A DNA stretch of 64,000 nt from Tritrichomonas musculus (lineage: Eukaryota > Parabasalia > Tritrichomonadida > Tritrichomonadidae), in assembly GCA_039105265.1 (NCBI GenBank), contig JAPFFF010000020.1, positions 2,497,001 through 2,561,000 on the forward strand, in the 5' to 3' direction. The notes under the pieces are model-generated. The model did no database searches. It saw only the letters and a list, made by a program, of their open reading frames with translations, and was not told where the DNA came from. Shown in pieces: positions 18,155-26,259 of this stretch; positions within the stretch are counted from its first letter, which is position 1, and the number at the start of each line of letters is the position of its first letter. The position numbers were made by a program, and so were the translations under genes.

Positions 18155-19990
18155 ATGAATACCAGTAAATTGCTTTACAATAATTCGGATAAAATAATAA
18201 ATCATATCATATCGGAAACAAACTTGCCGATAGACGATTTGTTGAGAGGCAATGACGGGGATGTCCTGATTACTAGTAATAAAATCCGGATATTTTGTAG
18301 ATGCCTTTCTGACCCTCAACAAAAAGTAAATTATAAAGCTGAGAGGATACTGGAATGGCTAGGAAATCAGAAAATAGACTCTTTAGACGACTATTTGGAC
18401 TATATGGACGATGATTCTTATTGCTTCAATAATGGGAGAAAATTTACTTATAACCACGCTTTTACTCGAACAGACATTCAACACGTAAATAATTTCTTGA
18501 GAATCAACCAAGACAGAATCGATAGATTGCTTTTTGCAAGGATAGAACAACTGAAAGAAGGCATCAAAAGAGTCAATGAATCCAGATACAAAGATGCTTG
18601 TGAAAGAGCCAAAGAAGAATTGTTCAGACAAAAATTGACTAACAAAAACAGGCCACAATTTGGTGCTGTCAGAGATTTTATTCAGCAAAATGGAGGGAAT
18701 AAACACATATATCTCTTTGAAGATACACCCAGAGTTTATACAAGAATTGTGATTCAAGATGATGATATACAACAAATTTATGACGAATTTATTGAGGAAT
18801 GGGAAAAGAGACAAAGACCTAAAAGACCTGTTTTGAGAGATACATTCACAGATAAATTGAACAAATTTGTTGTTTATAATCATGAGAGACTACTAGATAA
18901 AGAGGAATTCAATAGAGTCAGTAGGGGTTGGGGAGAGAGTAGTTTGTCCGAAGACGAGAGATACAATAGATACGTCAATAAATTTTATTTCCAGCCAACG
19001 ACATATTCAACCTATGAAATTCCTCAGGAGCAAAATATTATTGGGTTCAAAACAGAGAGTAAAATAAGAGCTTTGAAGAATTTGTTTCCCGATAGACAGG
19101 TCAAAATAGCCGAGAACACATCATACTTTCCGTTGAAAAAGAACGCGAAGATGTATCAGCTCCATAAAGTTTCGTCAAGAAATTCCTATATTATTGATTT
19201 GATGTTTGTTGATAAATTATGTTATTTGGTCATGATAAATGTCAATACAAGATATTTGTATGTTGAGTTGGTAAATCAGATATTGTTTGGAGAAGAGAAA
19301 GAAGAGAAGCATCAGAGATTTGCGAAATATGATAAATCAGCAGAGACATACCTAAAAACCCTCGATAAATTGCTGCAATCTGGCGTTGTAATAAAGAGCT
19401 TGACATTTGATGGAGAGGGTTCTTTTAACTCAAGAAAGGCCCAAAACTATTATAGGACACATGAAATAGAATGGCAAACTGCACCAAGAATGAGAATGGG
19501 AAACTATCCAGACTTCATGAAAAAGGAGCAAAAACAGGTAAAAACTGACCCGATGCACAGTTCTTTGGGACTGATAGATAGAGTCATCAGAACACTGAGA
19601 GATATGGCTTACAATATGGGAATTGGGATAATTACACCATCAATAATGGAAGAATTGGTGAGGCAATATAATAACGCTCCTCATAAAACACTCTCAAAAT
19701 ATGCCGGAAAAAGAGTTTCTCCAAAGATGGTTCATGAAGATAAAGAACTGGAATCGTTGATTGTGATGAATATTTGTAAAGAGAATTATGACATAATGAC
19801 GAGTAAAGGATTCTATTTGCCAAAAGGGATGTCGGTAAAATTGTATAATGAAAAGGATGGAATGATGAAGAGAAGGTCAAATGTACAGCCAGGAAAGTAT
19901 CAAGTTATTGGATTTAAGAATGGTTTGTATGAAGTAACGGACCAAAAAAATATGAGACAATTTATTCCTCGGTGGAAAATTGACTGGTAA
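18155..19990 (+). CDS. INT: Maverick integrase (retroviral-type, DDE/D fold), element A copy
   Basis: 611 residues, predicted to insert the element and make the 5 bp target duplication. The RNase H-like core has IIDLMFVDKLCYLVMINVNT with the first acidic residue and LTFDGEGSFN with the second. The block SSLGLIDRVIRTLRDM, then QYNNAPHKTLSKYAGK, matches the conserved end of Polinton and retroviral integrases. The C-terminal 50 residues (KYQVIGFKNGLYEVTDQ) form a small beta domain of the chromo or SH3 kind. The N-terminal 250 residues are poorly conserved against C. The 3' end overlaps the convergent polymerase gene by 29 bases. Confidence 0.92.
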   Translation: MNTSKLLYNNSDKIINHIISETNLPIDDLLRGNDGDVLITSNKIRIFCRCLSDPQQKVNYKAERILEWLGNQKIDSLDDYLDYMDDDSYCFNNGRKFTYNHAFTRTDIQHVNNFLRINQDRIDRLLFARIEQLKEGIKRVNESRYKDACERAKEELFRQKLTNKNRPQFGAVRDFIQQNGGNKHIYLFEDTPRVYTRIVIQDDDIQQIYDEFIEEWEKRQRPKRPVLRDTFTDKLNKFVVYNHERLLDKEEFNRVSRGWGESSLSEDERYNRYVNKFYFQPTTYSTYEIPQEQNIIGFKTESKIRALKNLFPDRQVKIAENTSYFPLKKNAKMYQLHKVSSRNSYIIDLMFVDKLCYLVMINVNTRYLYVELVNQILFGEEKEEKHQRFAKYDKSAETYLKTLDKLLQSGVVIKSLTFDGEGSFNSRKAQNYYRTHEIEWQTAPRMRMGNYPDFMKKEQKQVKTDPMHSSLGLIDRVIRTLRDMAYNMGIGIITPSIMEELVRQYNNAPHKTLSKYAGKRVSPKMVHEDKELESLIVMNICKENYDIMTSKGFYLPKGMSVKLYNEKDGMMKRRSNVQPGKYQVIGFKNGLYEVTDQKNMRQFIPRWKIDW

Positions 19991-22900
19991 AATATTGGGT
20001 AATATCTCCTTCAGCATAGTCTGTTTTGATACATCTCTCGAATTTTTTTCTTGTCGATACGGTCATATTTTTATTCATCTCGAAGCAAGGTTGTCCTTTT
20101 GTTAGGTCGAATGTGATGGAATTTCCGTTGAAGAGTGTTTCATAAAGCTTCATAACATCTCCTTGAAACTCCTCATTGAATTTATATTTGATAGAATTTT
20201 GAGTGAGTCCCTTGCCTCTTATTACATAATCAATCTCTCCAGTAGAATCTGTAATCATATGGACGTACATTTTCTTCATCAAGAAGAATGCTTCAATAGA
20301 TTCTGGCATCTCAGCATGACCATTGATTGAAGGGAAATCACAGTGAAATTGTCCTAAATTTTTCCCAATAAGTTCGCGGTTATATTTATTGTTGAATTCT
20401 TTTTGTAGACGTTTTAAGTCGGCAGATTCTATCATAAATGAGTCTGTATCTTGGTAATAAATATGACATCCTGTATCGAAAGCAAGACACATGACTTCGT
20501 TCATTATTCTCTTGGACATGGACAGAACTTGAATGCCTAAAAGAGAGAAATTGAAGTGATTATCTATTTGTTTGAGAGTCTTTATTGCGTGAATATTTGA
20601 GTTGTTTAACTGAATATCTTCGACTATTTTGTTGTAGTTTTTTGCCCAATATTTATCGAGTTCATCTCCTTCGTGAAGATATTTGTAGTCTTTATCTACT
20701 GGCCTCTCTATTGTTTTGCCGTAGCAGGAATTCATGATGAGTTTGTAGAGATTTTTGAGCGGATTATTCTGTTTCTTATATTCGAGTCGTTTATTGAATA
20801 TTTCTCTGATACAATCTTGAATGCGATAATCTTTCTTTCCGTCCCAGTAATATCCTCTCAGAATATTGAATTCTATTTGCTGAAACTCAATAAAGTCCTC
20901 CAAAGTAATATTGTCGACAACCATTTTAATGGTTTGATTTGGTTGGAGAATGTCGTTATTTCTGTTTAGGCCATTTATTTTCTGAACGATTAACGGAAAT
21001 GCATAATGTTTGTTGATTTTTGTTATTTCTATTTCGACGATGTATGCGGATTGTTGAGAGAGGAAATTGTAGTTGAGTTGGTCTTGTTGTATTACCTTTG
21101 GACGTCCTTCAACTGTGTATAATCTGCTCATTGCGGAAGGATATAATGATACTGCATCAAAATCGCAAAGGTTCTTCTTGACATGCCATTTCTTGTTATA
21201 TGCCGTCATACATCTACCTCCATATATCGCCTTTGAGCAAAAATATCTCACATGACCGCCTAATTTATAGAGATTTTGGTTAGGATAATAGACTCTTTGA
21301 TTGAAGACTTCGTTTGCGAGAGACGATATGCTGATGAAATTAAATGGGTCGACTTTGAAGTCTTTGATGAATCCTTCACGCAGTTTATTGAATCCGATTC
21401 TGAGGATATTAACATCTTGCTGGCAGTAAAATTCTGCATATTTCCACATGTCAAAATGGTTTTCGTCTATTCGGCAGCCAGATATTTTATCGATATTGGA
21501 GTTGAATAAATTGTAGTCTTCATCTGTCCAAATTTTGTCTTCATTTTCTCCTGCTTCGTTAATTGTGCCACAGTTAGTTTGGAGGCGATCAAGAGTGTAA
21601 TATTTGTATGGAAATATCTCTTTTTGTATGTCAGGAATGTCAAACATAGAGGGTAATTGAGATAATTTGCAGGAAAGAATTGGTAAAGAGTCTTTGAGAT
21701 GAATTGTTTTGTTGTTATATTTTATATCCGCCTTCATTGTTTTTGTGCCTTTGATGATGGATTTGGCGAGTCCGAAAGAAGCCAGCATTCTGATATCATA
21801 CGCTAAATTGTGGAAATAAACGACTGCATCATCGGGTAAATAATCTAGTAATTGTTTATTACAGTCTTCTCCTCGGAAAGTTTTATTGATTCGGCCTGTT
21901 CTATTCTGTAAGACACAGAGGAAAGGTTTGTGGATTTCTGTTGATGTATCTGCTTCAAAATCGGCATACCAATATGTTTTGTTATCATTTTCTGAGAGTT
22001 TCTTTTTATCCTCTTTGATTAGTTTTGTGCATTGTTCTTCGTTATATTCGAGGTCAATAAGGTCAATATCGTCGATTACTTCTTTGTAGAAAACTGTGTT
22101 GAAGACCTTATATTGACCGAATGTGATTGGGACGAAGAAGTTGTTTTTCATGAGAGTTCGAACGAGGTCTGATGATGTCATGAAGCATCTCGCGGGGCGC
22201 CAGTGGTCAACGTTGTACTCTTTATTGAATTTATCTTCTGTGCATTGATTGAGGTGGTTGATATAGTATGTGCTGAAAGGTGTTTTCTCCACAAGGAAAT
22301 AGTGCTTATTGAATACGTTCATTGTATGAGTTCTATTTGGTTCAGCATTTTCTATACCTAAATAATGTTTATTTGTATCATTCTTTTTGGACCTGACAGA
22401 ACGTTTCTTATTTTTTCCATTGGCCTCTTCGTTGATAAACGATAATTTGACGTGAATATTGAACTCAGTACATAGTTCGTTTAGAGCTTTTTGGGACAAA
22501 TATCTTGAATTAATTCTAAGGCGCATTTTGTTTAGTATATCATCGTCATAGAATCCTGTTTGTTGAAGCGCATAGATGAAGCAGCAATCGTCCAATTCCT
22601 TTCTCTGTTTGCCTTTTTTGTCCACGAGAGATGTGAAAATCTGTAGTTTCTTGAGATATTTTGAGACATTTGATGGGCAGTTTTCACGTACCAAATATTG
22701 AAAGAAACTTCCGCCTACGTCATTTTTTGCCTTAATATTCTGAAATTCACTAAAGCGAACTGCTTCAAAGAGGCTCCATTCGGGTATTTTTTCGGCTCCA
22801 TTCTCATAAAAATATTCTGGGACAACGTTCTCTATATCGAAGATGAAGTGTTTTTCTGTCAGATTTTCCATTAATTTGTTGTATATTTCAGGAGTTAATT

Positions 22901-23429
22901 GATAAGAATGCCATTGACTTTTGATTTTGAAAGCGAGTTTGTATTTGGCGATAATGGGCAAAGAATCTATATATTCTTCAAAGAATTCCTTCAATTTGGG
23001 AAGCAATAAGAGTCTGCCATCCTTATCTAATCTCTCAAAGTCGATTTGCCATCTTCTTGGGGAGTATTCTAATTTTTCCATTATTTCGTCGACGATTTGT
23101 TGCTGGGAATTGTTGTCTGTTTTGAGAGGTTGTTCAGCTTGTTTGGGTTGTTCTTTGGGTTGTTCTTCAGCTTTTTGGGGAGGTTGGGCGGGGGTATTGA
23201 CACTGTCAACTAAGCTTTGCTTATTGTTCTTGCCTTTAAAATACCAGTACATAGCATCGTAATTGTCTAAATCTCCATCATATCCTTCATACTTAGCACA
23301 TTCTCGTATGTCATAATAGAATTCTTCTTGTGAGTTCCAATAGTATGAAAATTCGTGTTGTAGTTTCTCGTTTATTATCAATTCAAATAGTTCTTGCAAT
23401 TTTTCGGGAGTAGCTTCGGAGAGTCTCAT
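19962..23429 (-). CDS. POLB: Maverick protein-primed DNA polymerase B, element A copy
   Basis: 1155 residues. The 3'-5' exonuclease motifs occur in order: YADFEAD, FHNLAYD, FYCQQDV. The polymerase motifs follow: DFDAVSLYPSAM (A), LIMNSCYGKTI (B) and YYQDTDSF (C). This is the protein-primed family B enzyme of Polintons, expected to copy the element from its inverted termini. The first 450 residues are a conserved Maverick-specific region (DDCCFIYALQQTG) with a low-complexity Pro/Gln/Glu linker near residues 75-110. It is about 80 percent like the C copy by eye. All key motifs are present and the frame is open. Confidence 0.95.
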   Translation of the reverse strand: MRLSEATPEKLQELFELIINEKLQHEFSYYWNSQEEFYYDIRECAKYEGYDGDLDNYDAMYWYFKGKNNKQSLVDSVNTPAQPPQKAEEQPKEQPKQAEQPLKTDNNSQQQIVDEIMEKLEYSPRRWQIDFERLDKDGRLLLLPKLKEFFEEYIDSLPIIAKYKLAFKIKSQWHSYQLTPEIYNKLMENLTEKHFIFDIENVVPEYFYENGAEKIPEWSLFEAVRFSEFQNIKAKNDVGGSFFQYLVRENCPSNVSKYLKKLQIFTSLVDKKGKQRKELDDCCFIYALQQTGFYDDDILNKMRLRINSRYLSQKALNELCTEFNIHVKLSFINEEANGKNKKRSVRSKKNDTNKHYLGIENAEPNRTHTMNVFNKHYFLVEKTPFSTYYINHLNQCTEDKFNKEYNVDHWRPARCFMTSSDLVRTLMKNNFFVPITFGQYKVFNTVFYKEVIDDIDLIDLEYNEEQCTKLIKEDKKKLSENDNKTYWYADFEADTSTEIHKPFLCVLQNRTGRINKTFRGEDCNKQLLDYLPDDAVVYFHNLAYDIRMLASFGLAKSIIKGTKTMKADIKYNNKTIHLKDSLPILSCKLSQLPSMFDIPDIQKEIFPYKYYTLDRLQTNCGTINEAGENEDKIWTDEDYNLFNSNIDKISGCRIDENHFDMWKYAEFYCQQDVNILRIGFNKLREGFIKDFKVDPFNFISISSLANEVFNQRVYYPNQNLYKLGGHVRYFCSKAIYGGRCMTAYNKKWHVKKNLCDFDAVSLYPSAMSRLYTVEGRPKVIQQDQLNYNFLSQQSAYIVEIEITKINKHYAFPLIVQKINGLNRNNDILQPNQTIKMVVDNITLEDFIEFQQIEFNILRGYYWDGKKDYRIQDCIREIFNKRLEYKKQNNPLKNLYKLIMNSCYGKTIERPVDKDYKYLHEGDELDKYWAKNYNKIVEDIQLNNSNIHAIKTLKQIDNHFNFSLLGIQVLSMSKRIMNEVMCLAFDTGCHIYYQDTDSFMIESADLKRLQKEFNNKYNRELIGKNLGQFHCDFPSINGHAEMPESIEAFFLMKKMYVHMITDSTGEIDYVIRGKGLTQNSIKYKFNEEFQGDVMKLYETLFNGNSITFDLTKGQPCFEMNKNMTVSTRKKFERCIKTDYAEGDITQYFTSQFSTEE
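23197..23223. repeat. Double-hairpin cassette in the polymerase gene of A
   Basis: TTGACACTGTCAA (23197-23209) and TAAGCTTTGCTTA (23211-23223), one base apart. It lies in the N-terminal low-complexity linker at about residue 70-78. The C polymerase has a different pair in the corresponding linker. Confidence 0.87.
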
Positions 23430-23497
23430 TTTTGCAATGAAAATAAAAATTAAAAAATATAAAAATTTATACCACTTATCATAAATGTGAAAATTTC

Positions 23498-23915
23498 AAA
23501 AAAGTATTTGTTTTAGAAAAAGTTTCAAAAAAGTTGATTTCACAGCTTTGCTGGGTCTTGCATTGCAAGTCAATAATTTTAAAAATCATTGCCTTTGGCA
23601 ACTTTGCTTTGCAAATAAATTGTATACTAAAATTTTATTTATACCTTTTTCATATCACATGTCATACAAAAATTTTATCAAAATTATGTTCATTTCACCA
23701 CTTTCCATCCATTGAAAGACCTTAATTTAGGCAATTTATTGACACAAAAAGGTGAATGCAAAATGCCCTATAGTGATAGGGGGTTTTCTGACAACACTCT
23801 GGAGGTCAAAAAAGGGCTAAAATTGGGTAGTTGGAGACCAAAAAAGTGCCAAAATTAGGGGTGTTTGAGGGGATTTGGGACCGGAGGTCGAAAATCACCG
23901 CAAACGTATACTACT
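23498..23915 (-). repeat. Right terminal inverted repeat of Maverick A
   Basis: Counterpart of 7375-7792. It ends GTATACTACT, followed by the target copy CTAAT (23916-23920). It carries the same four small hairpins in reverse. Confidence 0.92.
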
Positions 23916-23920
23916 CTAAT

Positions 23921-24925
23921 ATTCTTTATTTTATAAAATTTTAAAAGTCTGCATATTCAAATAGCATGTGAGCAATATTAATAAAGAAAAAAAATTGGAT
24001 AATTGGAAAAAAAAAAGTTTAATGGAAAATAGCGGAAAAAATTTTTCTGGAACATCATGATATATTTAATCATATTATGAATTCTAGCATATTATACTAA
24101 TTTCTTTTGCGATATTTTGTGATTGTACATATATTTTTGAAAAAATGTGATAATTATTATTCTCATTTAAATGAGTATTTTCTAATTTTCAAAGAAAATT
24201 CGTAATGTAGGAATACTAAAAATGTTAATAGATAGTTTTTTATGATAAATTTAAAAAATTAAAAAAAAAGAAATTAAATATAATTAATATAACCCAAAAT
24301 TTCAAATGAGCCATTTTTTCGACTTGTAATATGCATTTGTTTATTGTTATAATGATTTGGGGCAATTAATAAGATAATATAAAGTGATTTTAATGAAAGG
24401 CGGAAAGGGGTGGCGTATTTACGCCTTTTTTAATTTTCTGAAGATTTCTGAGATTCTTTCTCAAATTTTGAATGTGGCGTTTTGGCGTGGCGTATTTACG
24501 CCTCACTATTTTTATTTCACATGTCTCCAAATATTTGAAAAAAATAATTATTTTAGTTTCCATTAATTAATTTAAAGTAATAAAGTATTCAGCTAATGTT
24601 ATAAATAAAATTTAAATAAAATAATAAAAATACACTTTCTATAAAATGAAAATAGAGTTTATTTAAAAACACATATTTGAATAATCTTATTGAATTTTTT
24701 ATTTGAAAATTTGAAATTAAATTGTAAAATAGATATGCAGAATTATCTTATGAAATTTAATTTGTAATTGAATTATAAACTAAAATATATTGTTATTTGA
24801 AATAAATATGTTATATTATACTAGAAAAACAATAAAGTAAAAAAAAATATTGAAAATAACGTTTTTTGGTGGCGTAATGCATGTGGCGTGTTTTTTTTTA
24901 AATTTTGGAATGGCGTAAAGGCCTA
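23921..24925. other. Right part of transposon T, no gene
   Basis: About 1 kb of AT-rich transposon DNA to the right of Maverick A. It contains several GGCGTA/TACGCC motifs and the right inverted end. No frame resembles a transposase. Confidence 0.75.
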
Positions 24926-25002
24926 CCAGTAGGAAATCCAGGAAGATTTGATATTCCTTTGTTGAAGTAAGATGAATTTTATTTGTGTTTATTGAAAAGG
25001 AA

Positions 25003-25455
25003 ATGAACGACATCAAAGTAATTGAGCCTATCTCAAAGCATACGAAAGAGTTTGATACAGTTGATGAATTCAATTTATACTATAACAAGAATAAAGAAGA
25101 AATGGATAAACTTACGACGCATAAACTCAATAAATTATATCTCATAAAAGAGTATCGAATAACTAGAATCAAGAATGTGTTGAGCCTCAAAAAAATGAAG
25201 CAAAATGCACAATATGAAATTGACTTTGGCAACGAGCTAGATGAACTAAAAAAAGAGATACAACAAATTCGTGAAATAACGAAGTTGGTAGAACCTATGA
25301 AAGAGACAATAAATAACATCATACATTTCTTAAATCCTCAGACAGAAAGTCCATATGGACATCGCGACTATGTTGACAACTTTGTTGGCTCAGGCTATGC
25401 CTGCGAAATAGAGGTTTCTCCCCCTTCAGATACCTGTACAATTAGGCAGGAATGA
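25003..25455 (+). CDS. Maverick small coiled-coil protein (element D copy)
   Basis: 150 residues from MNDIKVIEPISKHTKEFD, almost identical to the A copy except for two extra stretches. One (residues near 127-136) is encoded by a double-hairpin cassette. The Lys/Glu-rich helix in the second half suggests a coiled coil. It is convergent with the ATPase gene. Its function is unknown. Confidence 0.75.
   Translation: MNDIKVIEPISKHTKEFDTVDEFNLYYNKNKEEMDKLTTHKLNKLYLIKEYRITRIKNVLSLKKMKQNAQYEIDFGNELDELKKEIQQIREITKLVEPMKETINNIIHFLNPQTESPYGHRDYVDNFVGSGYACEIEVSPPSDTCTIRQE
25377..25403. repeat. Double-hairpin cassette in the coiled-coil gene of D
   Basis: CAACTTTGTTG (25377-25387) and CAGGCTATGCCTG (25391-25403), separated by GCT. 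The near-identical A copy lacks it: the D protein has ten extra residues between HRDYV and EIEVS. This is the cleanest presence/absence pair in the window. Confidence 0.93.
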
Positions 25456-25466
25456 GAATCTGGATT

Positions 25467-26213
25467 TTAATTTTTTTCTTCAGACAATTGCCTATACATA
25501 TTGTAGAACTCCTCAAAGTCCAAATTACTTGCTGATTGAGAATAAATATAGTGTAGTTGTTGACGGTTGAAGCAAGGGAAAACGAACAAAGTCGTAATCT
25601 CATTTTTGATATGCGGTTTGATGCCTTTCCATCCTTGAATCAATAAAAAGTAGGAAATATTTGTGTGTCTGCATCTTCGGAGCTGTTGAGAGAAAAACGA
25701 TTCTTCGGACGAAAATAATTTGTTATTTGAAATATCATCGAAAAGTATCAATGTATGGAGGAAATCTTTGCTGAAATCAGTAATATGAAGCACCTTAAAC
25801 ATATCATTTTTTTGTCCATCATCTAGTTGTTCTTCCAATCCTTCCCGCTCTTCAAGATAGTAGAGGTTTTTTGCAGCAATTAATTCTGTGATAAAATCGA
25901 CTGCCATCTTCTCGGAAACGGTAATATATGGCATTTTGATGAGGTGTTTGAGAGATTGGAAACTCCTATCGTTTTCGTCGCCATTTTTCGTGATATAGAT
26001 TAGTAGATGATGTGTGTCGAGCAGGCCTATTTTGATGATTTCTTGGAGAGCAATGACGGTTTTTCCAGAATTTTGTTTTCCAACCACAACATTTACAGAG
26101 TTATATTTTATATGAATACCATCGTGAATTGGCTCGATTAAAGCACCCGATAAATTGTTTTTGTTTTGTTTCAGAGTTTCTGAGACAAGAGAATTAATTA
26201 CTTTTAAACTCAT
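25467..26213 (-). CDS. ATP: Maverick packaging ATPase (element D copy)
   Basis: 248 residues, differing from the A copy at only a few residues. It has Walker A GKQNSGKT, Walker B TLILFDD and RRCRH. The predicted role is ATP-driven DNA packaging. It ends 12 bases short of the convergent coiled-coil gene instead of overlapping it. The ~680-residue gene lies upstream on the same strand. Confidence 0.88.
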   Translation of the reverse strand: MSLKVINSLVSETLKQNKNNLSGALIEPIHDGIHIKYNSVNVVVGKQNSGKTVIALQEIIKIGLLDTHHLLIYITKNGDENDRSFQSLKHLIKMPYITVSEKMAVDFITELIAAKNLYYLEEREGLEEQLDDGQKNDMFKVLHITDFSKDFLHTLILFDDISNNKLFSSEESFFSQQLRRCRHTNISYFLLIQGWKGIKPHIKNEITTLFVFPCFNRQQLHYIYSQSASNLDFEEFYNMYRQLSEEKN

Positions 26214-26259
26214 TTACTTCCCAAAAGACTTCAAAAAAAAATGTTTAGGATCGTTATAT

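Larger units (their letters stand above)
7375..23915. mobile_element. Maverick A (16.5 kb), nested in transposon T
   Basis: This is a Maverick/Polinton with 418 bp inverted terminal repeats starting AGTAGTATACGTTTGCGGTG. The 5 bp target CTAAT is duplicated at 7370-7374 and 23916-23920. It lies reversed relative to C: small protein, ~680-residue protein, ATPase, coiled-coil, capsid, small beta protein, fibre-like, two small proteins, integrase, polymerase. Most frames are open, but the element looks broken, with about two damaged regions (capsid block and fibre gene). The very similar terminal repeats and clean target duplication suggest a fairly recent insertion. Confidence 0.93.
7126..24925. 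mobile_element. Transposon T, split by Maverick A
   Basis: This is a DNA transposon with perfect 15 bp inverted ends, TAGGCCTTTACGCCA at 7126-7140 and TGGCGTAAAGGCCTA at 24911-24925. An 8 bp target duplication, CCAGTAGG, flanks it (7118-7125 and 24926-24933). Without Maverick A (7375-23915) and its 5 bp duplication it is about 1.25 kb. No transposase is visible, so it is non-autonomous. The GGCGTA/TACGCC motif recurs inside, twice as the hairpin GGCGTATTTACGCC near 24411 and 24493. An 8 bp duplication fits hAT-type and some other superfamilies; the family is not assigned. Confidence 0.9.

Noticed and set aside
18383-18883. 166-codon frame opposite the integrase gene
   Set aside because: Shadow of the intact integrase frame on the other strand.
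24384-24566. 60-codon frame in transposon T
   Set aside because: It spans the GGCGTATTTACGCC hairpins and has no transposase-like motif.
25257-25302. Extra stretch in the D coiled-coil gene as another double-hairpin cassette
   Set aside because: It has only one imperfect stem (TTCGT/ACGAA) and no second perfect hairpin; left out of the count.
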